Positions 24,952 to 32,896 of a stretch of 33,096 nucleotides of DNA are shown here, piece after piece. The notes under the pieces are model-generated. The model was given only the letters and a program-made list of their open reading frames with translations, did not search any database and was not told the DNA's origin. Position 1 is the first letter of the stretch. Each line of letters begins with the position of its first letter. Source of the DNA: Myroides pelagicus (lineage in GTDB: Bacteria > Bacteroidota > Bacteroidia > Flavobacteriales > Flavobacteriaceae); NCBI RefSeq assembly GCF_009711055.1, contig NZ_WMJY01000029.1, forward strand, positions 1 through 33,096, written 5' to 3'. The position numbers and the translations under genes were made by a program.

Positions 24952-26646
24952 TTATGATTCACAACTGCTACAGGTAACTAAGTTAGTTACCATTTCTTTA
25001 GAGACACTTTGACTTCTTTGATAGTAGAGTGTTTTTACACCTAATTTCCACGCTTCTATCATTAAGTTGTTTACTTCTTTGATTGGTAGAGAAGAAGGAA
25101 TATTTAAGTTAAGACTTTGTGCTTGATCTACATATTTTTGACGAACAGCAGCTTGTTGTATAATTTCTAGTTGACTGATTTCTTTAAATGTTTTGAAAAC
25201 ATCTTTTTCTTCTTGTGATAAACCATCAATCTGTTGAACACTACCTCCATTTAACATGATGTTTCTCCAGGTTTCTTCATTGTCCAAACCTTTACTAGCA
25301 AGTAATTGTGTTAGGTATTTATTCTTGCGCATGAAGTTACCTTTTGAAAGTCCTGCTTTGTAGTAGTTACTACTAAACGGTTCAATACCAGGAGATGTTT
25401 GTCCTAAGATAGCTGATGAAGACGTAGTAGGTGCTATGGCCATAGTAGTTGTATTGCGTCTTCCATAACCTTTCATGATTTCAGGTTCTCCATAGATACG
25501 AGCTAATTCTTGAGAAGCTTTGTCTGCTTTTGAGCTGATGTTTTCGAATATCTGATTAGTAAGCATTTTTGCTTGTAAACCTTCAAAAGGAATCATATTC
25601 TTTTGAAGATATGAGTGCCAACCTAGGACACCAAGGCCTAAAGCTCTGTGGCGTTTAGCAAAGCGATTAGCAGCAGTTAGGTAGTAATTACCTTCAGTTT
25701 TTTCGATAAACTCTTGTAACACTGCATCTAAGAAGAAAATAGCTAGTTTAACAGCTTCTGTATCTTTCCATTCATCATATAGTTCTAAATTCATTGAAGA
25801 TAGACAGCAGATAAATGATTCATCATCTGATGATGGTAACATGATCTCAGAGCAAAGATTACTTGCGTTTACACGCATATTAAGGTCTTTGTACACCTGA
25901 GGTTTATGCCCATTTACGTTATCAGAGAAGAGTAAGTAAGGCATACCTTTTTGTTGGCGACTTTCTAGTACCTTAGCCCATAACTGTCTTTTTTCTCTAT
26001 CTCCATCGATCATTTCCTGCATCCAGTAATCTGGAATGCAAACACCATAGAACAAGTTTTGAATAGGGTTACCAATATTTTTAATGTTTAAGAATTCTTC
26101 ACAGTCTGGATGGTCGATGTCTAGGTAAGCTGCAAAAGCCCCGCGACGTACACCTCCTTGTGAGATTGTATCCATAGCTGTATCAAATAACTTCATAAAA
26201 CTTACAGCTCCACTACTTTTACCATTATCGGTAACAGCACTTCCTCTCTCACGTAACGCTCCAAAATAACCAGATGTACCCCCACCAATTTTAGTTTGCA
26301 TGATAACCTCCCCTAGTTTATGGGTAATACCTTCTATCCCATCAGGAATATGCACGTTAAAACAAGAAATAGGTAAACCTCTTTCGGTACCCATATTGGC
26401 CCAAATAGGAGAGCTTAAACTCATCCATCCTCTTTCTATCATTTCTTGAAATGATTCTTTTAGTTCGGGTTTATATAATCTTTTTGCAGCTGCTGTTGCG
26501 ATGCGATCGATAGCCCCTTCAACAGTTTCTCCTTTAAGTAAGTATCCGCGATTTAATATTTGCTCACTTTCTGAGTTTTTCCACCAAAGTTTTTCTCTCA
26601 GGTTTTTATCGTCTTCTATTTGTAGTGGTAGTGAAAAGTTATTCAT
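24952..26646 (-). CDS. nrdA: Class I ribonucleoside-diphosphate reductase, alpha subunit
   Basis: The alpha subunit reduces ribonucleotides to deoxyribonucleotides with NrdB as radical generator. The 564-residue protein is much shorter than E. coli NrdA (761) because it has no N-terminal ATP-cone. Active-site residues are present: Cys95 (PISCFNV), the NLCSE motif with Cys265 as thiyl-radical Cys and Glu267, and Cys281 (CLSSMNL) as redox partner. The radical-transfer Tyr pair (LYYQRS) and the C-terminal thiol pair (Cys559 and Cys562 in CSSCES) are also there. Without the ATP-cone, general activity control by dATP should be missing from this subunit. The nrdB gene is 36 nt upstream and the two surely form an operon. 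Confidence 0.95.
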   Translation of the reverse strand: MNNFSLPLQIEDDKNLREKLWWKNSESEQILNRGYLLKGETVEGAIDRIATAAAKRLYKPELKESFQEMIERGWMSLSSPIWANMGTERGLPISCFNVHIPDGIEGITHKLGEVIMQTKIGGGTSGYFGALRERGSAVTDNGKSSGAVSFMKLFDTAMDTISQGGVRRGAFAAYLDIDHPDCEEFLNIKNIGNPIQNLFYGVCIPDYWMQEMIDGDREKRQLWAKVLESRQQKGMPYLLFSDNVNGHKPQVYKDLNMRVNASNLCSEIMLPSSDDESFICCLSSMNLELYDEWKDTEAVKLAIFFLDAVLQEFIEKTEGNYYLTAANRFAKRHRALGLGVLGWHSYLQKNMIPFEGLQAKMLTNQIFENISSKADKASQELARIYGEPEIMKGYGRRNTTTMAIAPTTSSSAILGQTSPGIEPFSSNYYKAGLSKGNFMRKNKYLTQLLASKGLDNEETWRNIMLNGGSVQQIDGLSQEEKDVFKTFKEISQLEIIQQAAVRQKYVDQAQSLNLNIPSSLPIKEVNNLMIEAWKLGVKTLYYQRSQSVSKEMVTNLVTCSSCES

Positions 26647-26682
26647 ATTTTTATTAAGTAAGTGTGGATAGAATTTTTTTGA

Positions 26683-27660
26683 TTAGAATAAATCGTCAGC
26701 TGTAAAGCTTTTGTCGTGTTTAGTATAATCTACCGGACGTTTGGCAAAGAAATCATCTAATGAGTTAGCAAATACATCTTCTTCGAACCATTGTAGTGGT
26801 TTGTATTGCTCAGGAGTGATATCAAATACTTTGTTTAACCCAATCTTTTCCATACTTTCATCAACTCTGAACTTCATAAAGTTGAGTAGATCATGTTTGC
26901 TTACTGTTTCAATCTCACCGTTTACAAAGATCCAATCCAATATTTTACTCTCAATTTCTATCGAATGTATAATTACATCATTTACATGGTTAATTAGTTC
27001 TTCATCAAAGAAATCAGGAAACTCTTCTCTAATGAGATTGATAATATAGATACCTGCATTAGCGTGTACTTGTTCATCAATAGAAGTCCATGCAATAATA
27101 TTACTTACGTTTTTCATTAATCCTTTAAATCTTGTAAAGGATAGGATAATAGCAAACTGGCTAAATAGAGAAACGTTTTCAATTAGTAAGGAGAAAAGTA
27201 TTAGTGATACTACGTATTTTTTTCGATCCGTATTATTACTTGAATTTTCTAATACTTTTGATAAGTATTCTACACGTTCTTTGATTACAGGTATTTTAAG
27301 TAAGTCTTCGAACTCATCATTATACCCCAAAACATCTAAAAGTCTAGAGTAGGCTTCTGAGTGTCTAAATTCGCATTCAGCAAAAGTACTTCCAAGTCCG
27401 TTAAATTCAGGTTTTGGAAAATGTTGATATAAATTTCCCCAAAATGTTTTTACAGCGACTTCAATTTGTGCGATAGCAAGTAAACTGTGTTTAATTGCAA
27501 TTTGTTCTTCTTTGGTTAAATGTGAATGAAAATCTTGTGTATCTGCAGTGAAATCTACTTCACTATGCACCCAAAAGGATTTATTAATAGCATCTGTAAA
27601 TTGGTATATACCTGGGTACTCGAAGGGCTTGTAGTTAACTCTTTTATCAAAAATGGACAT
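26683..27660 (-). CDS. nrdB: Class I ribonucleoside-diphosphate reductase, beta subunit
   Basis: The beta subunit holds the dinuclear metal centre that starts the radical for NrdA. The 325-residue protein shows putative ligands Glu67 (AQIEVAVK), Glu97 and His100 (EFRHSEAY), Glu161 (IENVSLF), and Glu196 and His199 (DEQVHA). Tyr104 sits where the radical Tyr122 of E. coli is, so it is not a Phe-type class Ic enzyme by this position. Glu at the first ligand replaces the Asp84 of E. coli. There is no N-terminal ATP-cone, unlike the ATP-cone-bearing NrdB described in some flavobacteria. The C-terminal tail (SFTADDLF), which docks on NrdA, is intact. It is the first gene of the nrdBA operon. Confidence 0.95.
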   Translation of the reverse strand: MSIFDKRVNYKPFEYPGIYQFTDAINKSFWVHSEVDFTADTQDFHSHLTKEEQIAIKHSLLAIAQIEVAVKTFWGNLYQHFPKPEFNGLGSTFAECEFRHSEAYSRLLDVLGYNDEFEDLLKIPVIKERVEYLSKVLENSSNNTDRKKYVVSLILFSLLIENVSLFSQFAIILSFTRFKGLMKNVSNIIAWTSIDEQVHANAGIYIINLIREEFPDFFDEELINHVNDVIIHSIEIESKILDWIFVNGEIETVSKHDLLNFMKFRVDESMEKIGLNKVFDITPEQYKPLQWFEEDVFANSLDDFFAKRPVDYTKHDKSFTADDLF

Positions 27661-27705
27661 AGCAATATTTTTAAGTTAGTTTAACTTTAGTTCTTTTTAT
27701 AAGAA

Positions 27706-27723
27706 AGTGTAGTAAAGTACACT
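27706..27723. promoter_or_regulatory. Inverted repeat upstream of nrdB (candidate operator)
   Basis: AGTGTA and TACACT flank a 6-nt spacer, 46 nt upstream of the nrdB ATG. The overlapping ACACTATATTAG resembles half of an NrdR box (ACAC-A/T-ATAT). A second, tandem box was not found, so assignment to NrdR is weak. Confidence 0.3.
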
Positions 27724-27954
27724 ATATTAGTCGATTAAGAAGTCAGCTATATACGAAAAAAAACTAAAAAAACTTATGATTTTATCTTAGCTAAGATAGG
27801 ACATATTGTCTGGGATTTCAAATTCTGGATATTATTTTCTGTATTTTTGTTATCAACAATATTTTAATAACTTAATGCTAAGAAGAGTTTGAATTGTCAA
27901 CTTAAGATTGGTTTGACTGATGTAGTTGTTTTTTTTAGGTTTTTGATTTCTTTC

Positions 27955-27989
27955 ATCGTTGTTTTTAAACAAAAGCAACGATAATCGTT
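27955..27989. promoter_or_regulatory. Hairpin and palindrome upstream of sufS
   Basis: ATCGTTGTTTT (27955-27965) can pair with AAAAGCAACGAT (27971-27982) with one bulge, and AACGATAATCGTT (27977-27989) is a perfect 13-bp palindrome that shares its left half. It could be an operator for an iron- or redox-sensing regulator, but lies about 250 nt before the sufS -7 box. Confidence 0.3.
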
Positions 27990-28236
27990 AAAAATTTTCA
28001 GGTGATATTATTTCCTTTTTCGTATACTATTTAATTATTGCTTGTTCTTCAATTTTTTTTCAGTAGTCTACCGAATATACTAAAGGCTATAATTTCAGTG
28101 AGTAATTATGCGACGTATTTTTTATTGTTTAAAATAATTCTTGATAAAGTCTTTTATTTCAGCTATTCTATTGGAAATAAAACATATTTAGATTAATATT
28201 AAATAAATATTTTATAGTGGAAAGTATACTATTGCT

Positions 28237-28244
28237 TATATTTG
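28237..28244 (+). promoter_or_regulatory. sufS promoter -7 box
   Basis: TATATTTG fits TAnnTTTG exactly and ends 61 nt before the sufS ATG. An 8-codon ORF (28278-28304) ends one base before the sufS start and might couple translation. Confidence 0.55.
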
Positions 28245-28305
28245 TTTGCAAATTCTGCATTTAAAATAGATGTAGAAATGAAGAGTAATAAAACTGAAAT
28301 GTAGT

Positions 28306-29520
28306 ATGTTAGATATAAAAGCAATAAGACAAGACTTTCCTATACTAAGCAGGGAAGTAAATGGAAAACCTTTAGTGTATTTTGATAATGCAGCTACTGC
28401 TCAAAAGCCTAAAGTAGTAGAAGAAGCTATTAAAAATTACTACGAGACAATAAATGCCAATATTCACCGTGGTGTTCATACTTTAAGCCAGTTAGCAACT
28501 GATGCATACGAGGAGTCAAGGCTTAAAATTCAACAACATGTAAATGCTAAGCATAGTCATGAGATTATTTTTACGGCAGGTACTACATTTGGTATTAATC
28601 TCGTTGCTAATGGATTTGGAACGTTGTTAAAGGAAGGAGATGAAGTGATTGTTTCGGCTTTAGAGCATCATTCGAATATAGTACCATGGCAATTTGCTTG
28701 TGAGAGATCAGGAGCAAAATTGAGAGTTATCCCAATGAATTTGGAAGGAGAGTTAATCCTGTCAGAATATGATACATTATTATCTGAAAAAACAAAGGTT
28801 GTAGCAATAACACATATTTCTAATGCTTTAGGTACAATTAATCCTATTAAGGAAATTATCATTAAGGCTCATGCTGTAGGAGCCGCTGTTTTAGTAGATG
28901 GTGCACAGGCTACACCTCATATTAAGCCAGATGTTATTGATTTAGATTGTGAATTTTACGTTTTCTCTGGACATAAAATATGCGGTCCTACGGGTACTGG
29001 AATTTTATACGGTAAAGAGGAATGGTTAAACAAATTGCCTCCTTACCAAGGAGGAGGAGAAATGATTAAACAAGTTACTTTCGAAAAGACAACATACGCT
29101 TGTTTGCCTCATAAGTTTGAAGCTGGAACTCCTAATATTTCAGGAGGTATTGTATTAGGTCATGCTATTGATTATTTGAATGGTATTGGATTTGACAATA
29201 TTGCAGCTTATGAAAAGGAATTATTGGATTATGGAACAGCTCGTTTGTTGGAGATTGATGGATTGAAGATTTATGGAACAGCAAAAGAAAAAACATCGGT
29301 TATTTCTTTTAATATAGCTAATATTCATCCTTATGATATAGGGGTGATTGTGGATAAATTGGGGGTTGCTGTTCGTACAGGGCACCATTGTACACAACCA
29401 ATCATGGACTTTTTTGAAATTCCTGGAACGATACGAGCTTCATTTAGTTTTTATAATACTAAAGAAGAAATAGATATTTTGGTAGAAGCTGTGAAAAAAG
29501 CACAGACAATGTTATCATAA
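28306..29520 (+). CDS. sufS: Cysteine desulfurase SufS
   Basis: SufS is a PLP enzyme that takes sulfur from cysteine, leaving alanine, and holds it as a persulfide for SufE. The 404-residue protein has the usual length. The PLP-binding Lys224 lies in FSGHKICGPTGTG and the persulfide Cys362 in RTGHHCTQP, the short-loop form typical of group II desulfurases. Other family segments are FDNAATAQKP and EHHSNIVPWQ. It leads the second suf block with its own promoter, followed closely by sufE, sufT and the DUF2480 gene. Confidence 0.97.
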   Translation: MLDIKAIRQDFPILSREVNGKPLVYFDNAATAQKPKVVEEAIKNYYETINANIHRGVHTLSQLATDAYEESRLKIQQHVNAKHSHEIIFTAGTTFGINLVANGFGTLLKEGDEVIVSALEHHSNIVPWQFACERSGAKLRVIPMNLEGELILSEYDTLLSEKTKVVAITHISNALGTINPIKEIIIKAHAVGAAVLVDGAQATPHIKPDVIDLDCEFYVFSGHKICGPTGTGILYGKEEWLNKLPPYQGGGEMIKQVTFEKTTYACLPHKFEAGTPNISGGIVLGHAIDYLNGIGFDNIAAYEKELLDYGTARLLEIDGLKIYGTAKEKTSVISFNIANIHPYDIGVIVDKLGVAVRTGHHCTQPIMDFFEIPGTIRASFSFYNTKEEIDILVEAVKKAQTMLS

Positions 29521-29545
29521 AGAATAGATTAAAATAATTAATAAT

Positions 29546-29965
29546 ATGACAATCAAAGAAGCACAAGAAGAGATCATTGATGAGTTTTCAATGTTCGACG
29601 ATTGGATGCAACGTTACGAGTACATTATAGAATTAGGAAAAAGTTTACCCTTGATTGATGAGAAGTATCAAGTAGAGGAGAACTTAATTAAAGGATGTCA
29701 ATCACAAGTTTGGTTACATGCTGAAGAAAGAGAAGGTAAAATTTACTTTACAGCAAATAGTGATGCTATTTTAACGAAGGGAATAATAGCTATTTTAATT
29801 CGTGTATTCTCTGGTCAAACTGCAGTGAATATTACAGCTGCTAACTTAGATTTTATAGATGAAATTGGCTTAAAGGAGCATTTATCTCCAACACGTGCTA
29901 ATGGGCTAGTTTCGATGATTAAACAAATTAAAATGTATGCTTTAGCTTATCAAGCGAAGAGTTAA
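29546..29965 (+). CDS. sufE: Sulfur acceptor protein SufE
   Basis: SufE accepts persulfide sulfur from SufS and delivers it to SufB. The 139-residue protein has the active Cys51 in IKGCQSQVWL and the family segments FDDWMQRYEYIIELGK and GLKEHLSPTRANGL. It is 25 nt downstream of sufS, in the same operon. Confidence 0.96.
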   Translation: MTIKEAQEEIIDEFSMFDDWMQRYEYIIELGKSLPLIDEKYQVEENLIKGCQSQVWLHAEEREGKIYFTANSDAILTKGIIAILIRVFSGQTAVNITAANLDFIDEIGLKEHLSPTRANGLVSMIKQIKMYALAYQAKS

Positions 29966-29981
29966 TAATATTGAGCAAATT

Positions 29982-30302
29982 ATGGAAGAAATAGATGTAC
30001 AAAAGTTAGGGGAAGACATCGTACAAGTATTAAAAACAATATATGATCCAGAGATACCTGTTGATATTTATGAGTTAGGATTGATTTATGACGTATTTGT
30101 AAATGAGACTTATGATGTAAAGATTTTAATGACTCTTACTTCTCCGAATTGTCCTGTAGCAGAATCTCTGCCAATGGAAGTAGAGGAGAAGGTAAAAGCA
30201 ATTGACAATGTAAAGGGCGTGGAGATCGAATTAACTTTTGAACCAGCATGGACAAAAGATTTAATGAGTGAAGAGGCTCAATTAGAACTTGGAATGCTTT
30301 AA
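29982..30302 (+). CDS. sufT: SufT-type DUF59 (MIP18-like) Fe-S assembly factor
   Basis: The 106-residue protein is a DUF59/MIP18 domain with the core DPEIPVDIYELGLIYDV, the conserved TSPNCPVAESLP with its Cys, and the closing LTFEPAWTKDLM. SufT-like proteins help in Fe-S cluster maturation, mainly under high demand for Fe-S proteins. Its place 16 nt after sufE in the suf block supports this role. The DUF2480 gene begins 1 nt after its stop codon. Confidence 0.92.
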   Translation: MEEIDVQKLGEDIVQVLKTIYDPEIPVDIYELGLIYDVFVNETYDVKILMTLTSPNCPVAESLPMEVEEKVKAIDNVKGVEIELTFEPAWTKDLMSEEAQLELGML

Positions 30303-30303
30303 T

Positions 30304-30819
30304 ATGGAAGGAGAAATTGTAAATAAAGTAGCGAATAGCTCATTAAAAATCTTTGATTTAGAGGATTATTATCCTGTGAATCAACGTATGCAGATTGATA
30401 TATCTCAATGGCTTTACGAAGGTTTTGTCCTGAGAGAAAAAGAGTTTAGGGCAAGTTTAAAAGAAGTTGACTGGTCAATGTATCAAGATGCATATGTAGG
30501 TTTGAATTGTTCTACAGATGCTATTTTACCTGGTTGGACGTATATGCTTTTGACAAGTTATTTACAGCCATTTGCTAAACGTACTTTTATTGGATCTGTT
30601 GAAGATATTGAGAAATCTATCTATCAAGAGATATTATTTGCTATTGATTATTCTGAATATAAAGATTTACCTGTAATTGTTAAAGGCTGTTCTAATAAAA
30701 CAATTCCTGAGGAAGCATATGTATTAGCAACTCAATTAATCATGCCTTACGCGCGTTCTGTTATGTTTGGTGAAGCTTGTTCGGCTGTGCCTATTTATAA
30801 ACGAAGTTCTAAGCAATAA
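30304..30819 (+). CDS. DUF2480 family protein
   Basis: The 171-residue protein (starting MEGEIVNKVANSSLKIFDLE) matches my recollection of the Bacteroidota DUF2480 family, which is often next to suf genes. No catalytic motif is known to me. Conserved-looking Cys residues (GLNCSTDAILPGW, VKGCSNKTIPEEAY, FGEACSAVPI) hint at a role in Fe-S or sulfur handling, which is inference. I start at ATG 30304, one base after the sufT stop; the earlier in-frame TTG at 30289 would overlap sufT. Confidence 0.85.
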   Translation: MEGEIVNKVANSSLKIFDLEDYYPVNQRMQIDISQWLYEGFVLREKEFRASLKEVDWSMYQDAYVGLNCSTDAILPGWTYMLLTSYLQPFAKRTFIGSVEDIEKSIYQEILFAIDYSEYKDLPVIVKGCSNKTIPEEAYVLATQLIMPYARSVMFGEACSAVPIYKRSSKQ

Positions 30820-30827
30820 TCGTAATA

Positions 30828-30858
30828 TTTGGATTTCTATAATTTGTTAGTATTTTTG
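30828..30858 (+). promoter_or_regulatory. Promoter of the DUF3078 gene
   Basis: TTTG at 30828-30831, a 19-nt spacer and TATTTTTG at 30851-30858 form a complete Bacteroidota promoter. It ends 18 nt before the ATG at 30877. Confidence 0.75.
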
Positions 30859-30876
30859 TTTCTAAAATTTAACAAT

Positions 30877-31722
30877 ATGAACAAAGTATTACTAAGCTTA
30901 TTCGCAATTTTTGCATTTAATGCTACTCATGCTCAAGAAGCATCAGACAAAGAAGTAACAAGTCCTTGGAAATCAAAAGGTAACTTCGCTGTATTAGTAA
31001 GTCAGTCAAGTTTCTCAAATTGGCAAGCTGGTGGAGATAACAACTTCTCTGGTAACTTAAATCTAAATTATGATTTAAATTATGCTAAGGATGATTTAAC
31101 TTGGGATAACAAATTAATTGTGAACTATGGTTTTACAAAGTTAAAAGGGGAAGATCAAAAGAAAACAAATGACCGTTTAGAGTTTAACTCTTTGTTAGGT
31201 AAACAAGCAAGTAATAACTGGTATTATTCGATGTTCTTGAATTTTAAGACGCAAATGGATACTGGTCATGATAAAGGAGGATTAAGAAACTCTCACTTTA
31301 TGTCGCCTGCTTACTTACAAGTAGGACCTGGTCTTTTGTGGAAGAAAAGCGATAACTTAAAGGTTAATATCGCTCCAGCTACTTCTCGTTTTATTTTTGT
31401 ACATGATCACTTTACAAAAGATGCGGCTGCATTTGGTGTTGATCAAGGTAAATCAATGAAATACCAACTGGGGATGTCGATCAACGGATACTATAAAACG
31501 GATATTATGGAGAATGTATCGGTTGAAAATATCTTAAACCTGTACTCTAATTATCTTAAAAAACCTGAGAATGTTGTAGTTGATTATCAATTAAATGTAG
31601 TTATGAAGATTAATAAATATCTTTCAACTAATTTTACATTTCAAACAATTTATGATGACCAAGCGTATAAAGGATTTCAATTACGTGAGGTGTTAGGTGT
31701 TGGACTTAGCTATAACTTTTAG
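30877..31722 (+). CDS. DUF3078 family secreted, outer-membrane-like protein
   Basis: The 281-residue protein has a Sec signal peptide (MNKVLLSLFAIFAFNATHAQ). I reject the upstream start at 30829, which would add 16 residues and lie over the promoter. After the signal comes WKSKGNFAVLVSQSSFSNWQAGGDNN, shown here only in part as a recognisable family start, then alternating aromatic and polar beta strands and a C-terminal LSYNF, as in outer-membrane beta-barrels. DUF3078 proteins have no fixed function known to me. It has a clear promoter, so it is at least partly independent of the suf block. Confidence 0.85.
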   Translation: MNKVLLSLFAIFAFNATHAQEASDKEVTSPWKSKGNFAVLVSQSSFSNWQAGGDNNFSGNLNLNYDLNYAKDDLTWDNKLIVNYGFTKLKGEDQKKTNDRLEFNSLLGKQASNNWYYSMFLNFKTQMDTGHDKGGLRNSHFMSPAYLQVGPGLLWKKSDNLKVNIAPATSRFIFVHDHFTKDAAAFGVDQGKSMKYQLGMSINGYYKTDIMENVSVENILNLYSNYLKKPENVVVDYQLNVVMKINKYLSTNFTFQTIYDDQAYKGFQLREVLGVGLSYNF

Positions 31723-31746
31723 TCAATAAATTGACAATAAAATTTT

Positions 31747-31782
31747 AAGGGACTGATATCGAAGAGATACAGTCCCTTTTTA
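31747..31782. terminator. Bidirectional terminator between DUF3078 and asnA genes
   Basis: AAGGGACTG (31747-31755) and CAGTCCCTT (31770-31778) pair, with a nested TATC/GATA helix and T-rich flanks. It separates two convergent genes. Confidence 0.82.
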
Positions 31783-31801
31783 TTCTTATAAATGTTTACG
31801 T

Positions 31802-32806
31802 TTACAGCAATTGAATTCCTTCACTTTCTGTTTGTAGACGTACTTCTTCTGGCCATATACTCGCTTGAACTTCTCCGATATGTCTTTTCTTTAGTAAGAA
31901 TAAACAGATTCTAGATTGTCCTAATCCACCACCAATTGATAAAGGTAATTGGTCAGTAAGCAAAAGACGGTGATAGTATAGTTTTGATTTATCTATAGAA
32001 TCTGTTAGTCTTAATTGGTGTTCAAGGGCTGATTTATCTACACGTATACCCATAGATGATAGTTCTAGAGAACGATCCAGTTCATAATCCCATACTAATA
32101 GGTCTCCATTGAGTCCGTGATATTGTTCTTCTGAAATAGTACTCCAATCATCGTAGTCACTAGAGCGACTATCATGAGCTTCTCCATTGCTTAATTTATG
32201 ACCTACACCAATGATAAATACAGCGCCATATTCTTTCGTTATAGCGTGTTCTCTATCTTTTGGATCTAGGTTAGGGTACAGTTGCAAAAGTTGCTCAGAA
32301 TGGATAAAAGATAGCTTTTGAGGCAACGTACGTTTATATCCGTATGTCTCATAAATAGCCTCTTCTGTTTTTAGCAACGATTGATAGATTAAGCGAACAA
32401 TCTTTTTTAAATAACTTAAGCTACGATCTTGTTCATCAATTTTTAGTTCCCAATCCCATTGATCAACATATATTGAGTGAATAGGGCTGCTATCTTCATC
32501 TGGTCTTAATGCACGCATGTCTGTAAGAATACCTTCATGAGCATCCAAGGATAGTTCTTTTAAACGTATTCTTTTCCACTTCGCCAGTGAATGTACAACT
32601 ACTCCATGATTGTTGTTTAGAAACTTTACAGGGAAGGATACAGGGCGCTCAATGCCGTTCAAGTCGTCATTGATTCCTGTACCTTCATTCACAATCATTG
32701 GAGAGGAGATAGGGTACAAATTCAATGCATCACACAAGTTTTCTGAAAATGTCTTTTTTACTAGTGCAATGGCTCTTTCGGTTTGTAAAATTTCTTGTTT
32801 ACTCAT
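31802..32806 (-). CDS. asnA: Aspartate-ammonia ligase (asparagine synthetase A)
   Basis: AsnA makes asparagine from aspartate, ammonia and ATP through an aspartyl-AMP intermediate; it is related to class II aminoacyl-tRNA synthetases. The 334-residue protein has the family length (about 330). Visible segments are NEGTGINDDLNGIERPVSF, VVHSLAKWKRIRL, YVDQWDWELKI and the C-terminal motif 3-like GGGLGQSRICLFLL. The start is ATG 32806. No good -7 box lies between the terminator at 32843-32866 and the start, so its transcript probably begins upstream, passing through the Asn-rich leader at 32897-32983. That would make asnA expression depend on asparagine through attenuation. Confidence 0.97.
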   Translation of the reverse strand: MSKQEILQTERAIALVKKTFSENLCDALNLYPISSPMIVNEGTGINDDLNGIERPVSFPVKFLNNNHGVVVHSLAKWKRIRLKELSLDAHEGILTDMRALRPDEDSSPIHSIYVDQWDWELKIDEQDRSLSYLKKIVRLIYQSLLKTEEAIYETYGYKRTLPQKLSFIHSEQLLQLYPNLDPKDREHAITKEYGAVFIIGVGHKLSNGEAHDSRSSDYDDWSTISEEQYHGLNGDLLVWDYELDRSLELSSMGIRVDKSALEHQLRLTDSIDKSKLYYHRLLLTDQLPLSIGGGLGQSRICLFLLKKRHIGEVQASIWPEEVRLQTESEGIQLL

Positions 32807-32842
32807 AATATTAAATTTAGTTTTCTTTTAGTACAAATAAAA

Positions 32843-32866
32843 AAAGCTCCTCATAAGAGGAGCTTT
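32843..32866 (-). terminator. Attenuator terminator in the asnA leader
   Basis: On the minus strand AAAGCTCCTC (32866-32857) and GAGGAGCTTT (32852-32843) form a perfect 10-bp stem with a TTAT loop, followed by seven Ts. It lies between the Asn-rich leader ORF and asnA, 36 nt before the asnA ATG, so it must be passed for asnA to be transcribed. Its 5' arm plus loop (CCTCTT, 32860-32855) can instead pair with AAGAGG (32923-32918) in the leader ORF. Confidence 0.85.
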
Positions 32867-32896
32867 AAACGGATAATGAATAATATATTAATTAAC

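Larger units (their letters stand above)
27661..28236. other. Divergent intergenic region between nrdB and sufS
   Basis: About 575 bp without a gene. It holds a short inverted repeat next to nrdB (27706-27723), a hairpin and palindrome at 27955-27989, and the sufS promoter at its right edge. The rest is AT-rich. Confidence 0.5.

Noticed and set aside
26661..26671. TGTGGATAG between nrdB and nrdA, close to a DnaA box
   Set aside because: A single site with one mismatch and no cluster; not evidence for an origin.
28278..28304. 8-codon ORF just before sufS as a regulatory leader peptide
   Set aside because: It is very short, has no biased codon run and no terminator follows, so it is at most a coupling ORF.
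30829..30876. Longer start for the DUF3078 protein
   Set aside because: It lies over a complete promoter, and the signal peptide begins at ATG 30877.
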